Assembly (NCBI GenBank): GCA_030674155.1
Contig: CM060337.1
Span: 44,469,671 to 44,533,670, forward strand
Reading direction: 5' to 3'
DNA: 64,000 nt
DNA from: Stramonita haemastoma
Taxonomy: Eukaryota; Mollusca; Gastropoda; Neogastropoda; Muricidae
The position numbers and the translations under genes are program-made. Numbering within the stretch: the stretch's first letter is position 1; each line of letters begins with the position of its first letter. This document shows, one piece after another, positions 63,814 to 64,000 of this stretch. The notes under the pieces were generated by a model. The model ran no database searches and was not told the origin of the DNA. It was given only the letters and a program-made list of their open reading frames with translations.

Positions 63814-64000
63814 ATTGAATTGAAACACAGGCTGGCTTACAGTAAGACGGTGGGAACTGCTCTAATTGTATAATGATGTGTATGTATGGTGTGTGTCTCT
63901 CTGCCTTAAGCTGTGAAGAAAAAAGAGGGGGGGAAAACACACATCAGATCGTGTCTTTGTTTCTGGAAACATTGCTGTAATGGTGGTGGTGTCATCTGCA

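Overview
The window is animal nuclear DNA, most likely from a mollusc and plausibly a marine gastropod. The organism is inferred from three things: the ribosomal protein sequence, the style of the tRNA-headed SINEs and LINEs, and the extreme load of microsatellites. No species-specific marker is visible. It is a repeat-dense, gene-poor stretch with one clear protein-coding gene. That gene is RPS13 (small-subunit ribosomal protein uS15), with six coding exons on the + strand between 51194 and 58631. They splice in frame to exactly 151 codons, with GT-AG borders throughout, a pyrimidine-rich start region upstream and an AATAAA signal 46 bases after the stop.

Layout. 1-11 kb: microsatellites and many copies of a tRNA-headed SINE, called SINE-A here (head, central core, tail ending near TATCGAGGATAA on the reverse strand). 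11.4-17.9 kb: a large degenerate satellite made of at least three diverged monomer types separated by (GAT)n runs, broken by a second SINE family (SINE-B) and by a SINE with a 5S-rRNA-like segment. 18.9-20.9 kb: a 2-kb non-coding element with TGTA...TACA ends and internal tandem repeats. 22-27 kb: remains of several LINEs on the - strand, among them a 2.2-kb decayed endonuclease/reverse-transcriptase copy and the 3' end of an RNase H-bearing LINE. 29.3-30.4 kb: a LINE fragment whose reverse-transcriptase reading frame is split by a 36-bp minisatellite. 32.7-45.8 kb: a locus built of serial segmental duplications carrying several related families of exon-like blocks with GT/AG borders on the - strand, heavily invaded by SINEs. 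It may be a lineage-specific spliced transcript, and several blocks are not open in any frame. 46.5-49.0 kb: a broken, repeat-type ORF of unknown function on the - strand, itself split by a 0.5-kb insertion. 51-58.7 kb: RPS13. 58.8-64 kb: SINE, a LINE remnant with an internal duplication, a polypurine minisatellite and a degenerate ACAAT-type repeat.

Only RPS13 can be called functional with confidence. Most other long open frames are stop-poor readings of microsatellites, such as poly-Cys/Val from (TG)n or poly-Ile/His from (GAT)n, and are not annotated as genes. The most notable features are the exon-block duplication array, the three-type satellite, the SINE with a 5S-derived segment, and the core shared by SINEs with different heads.
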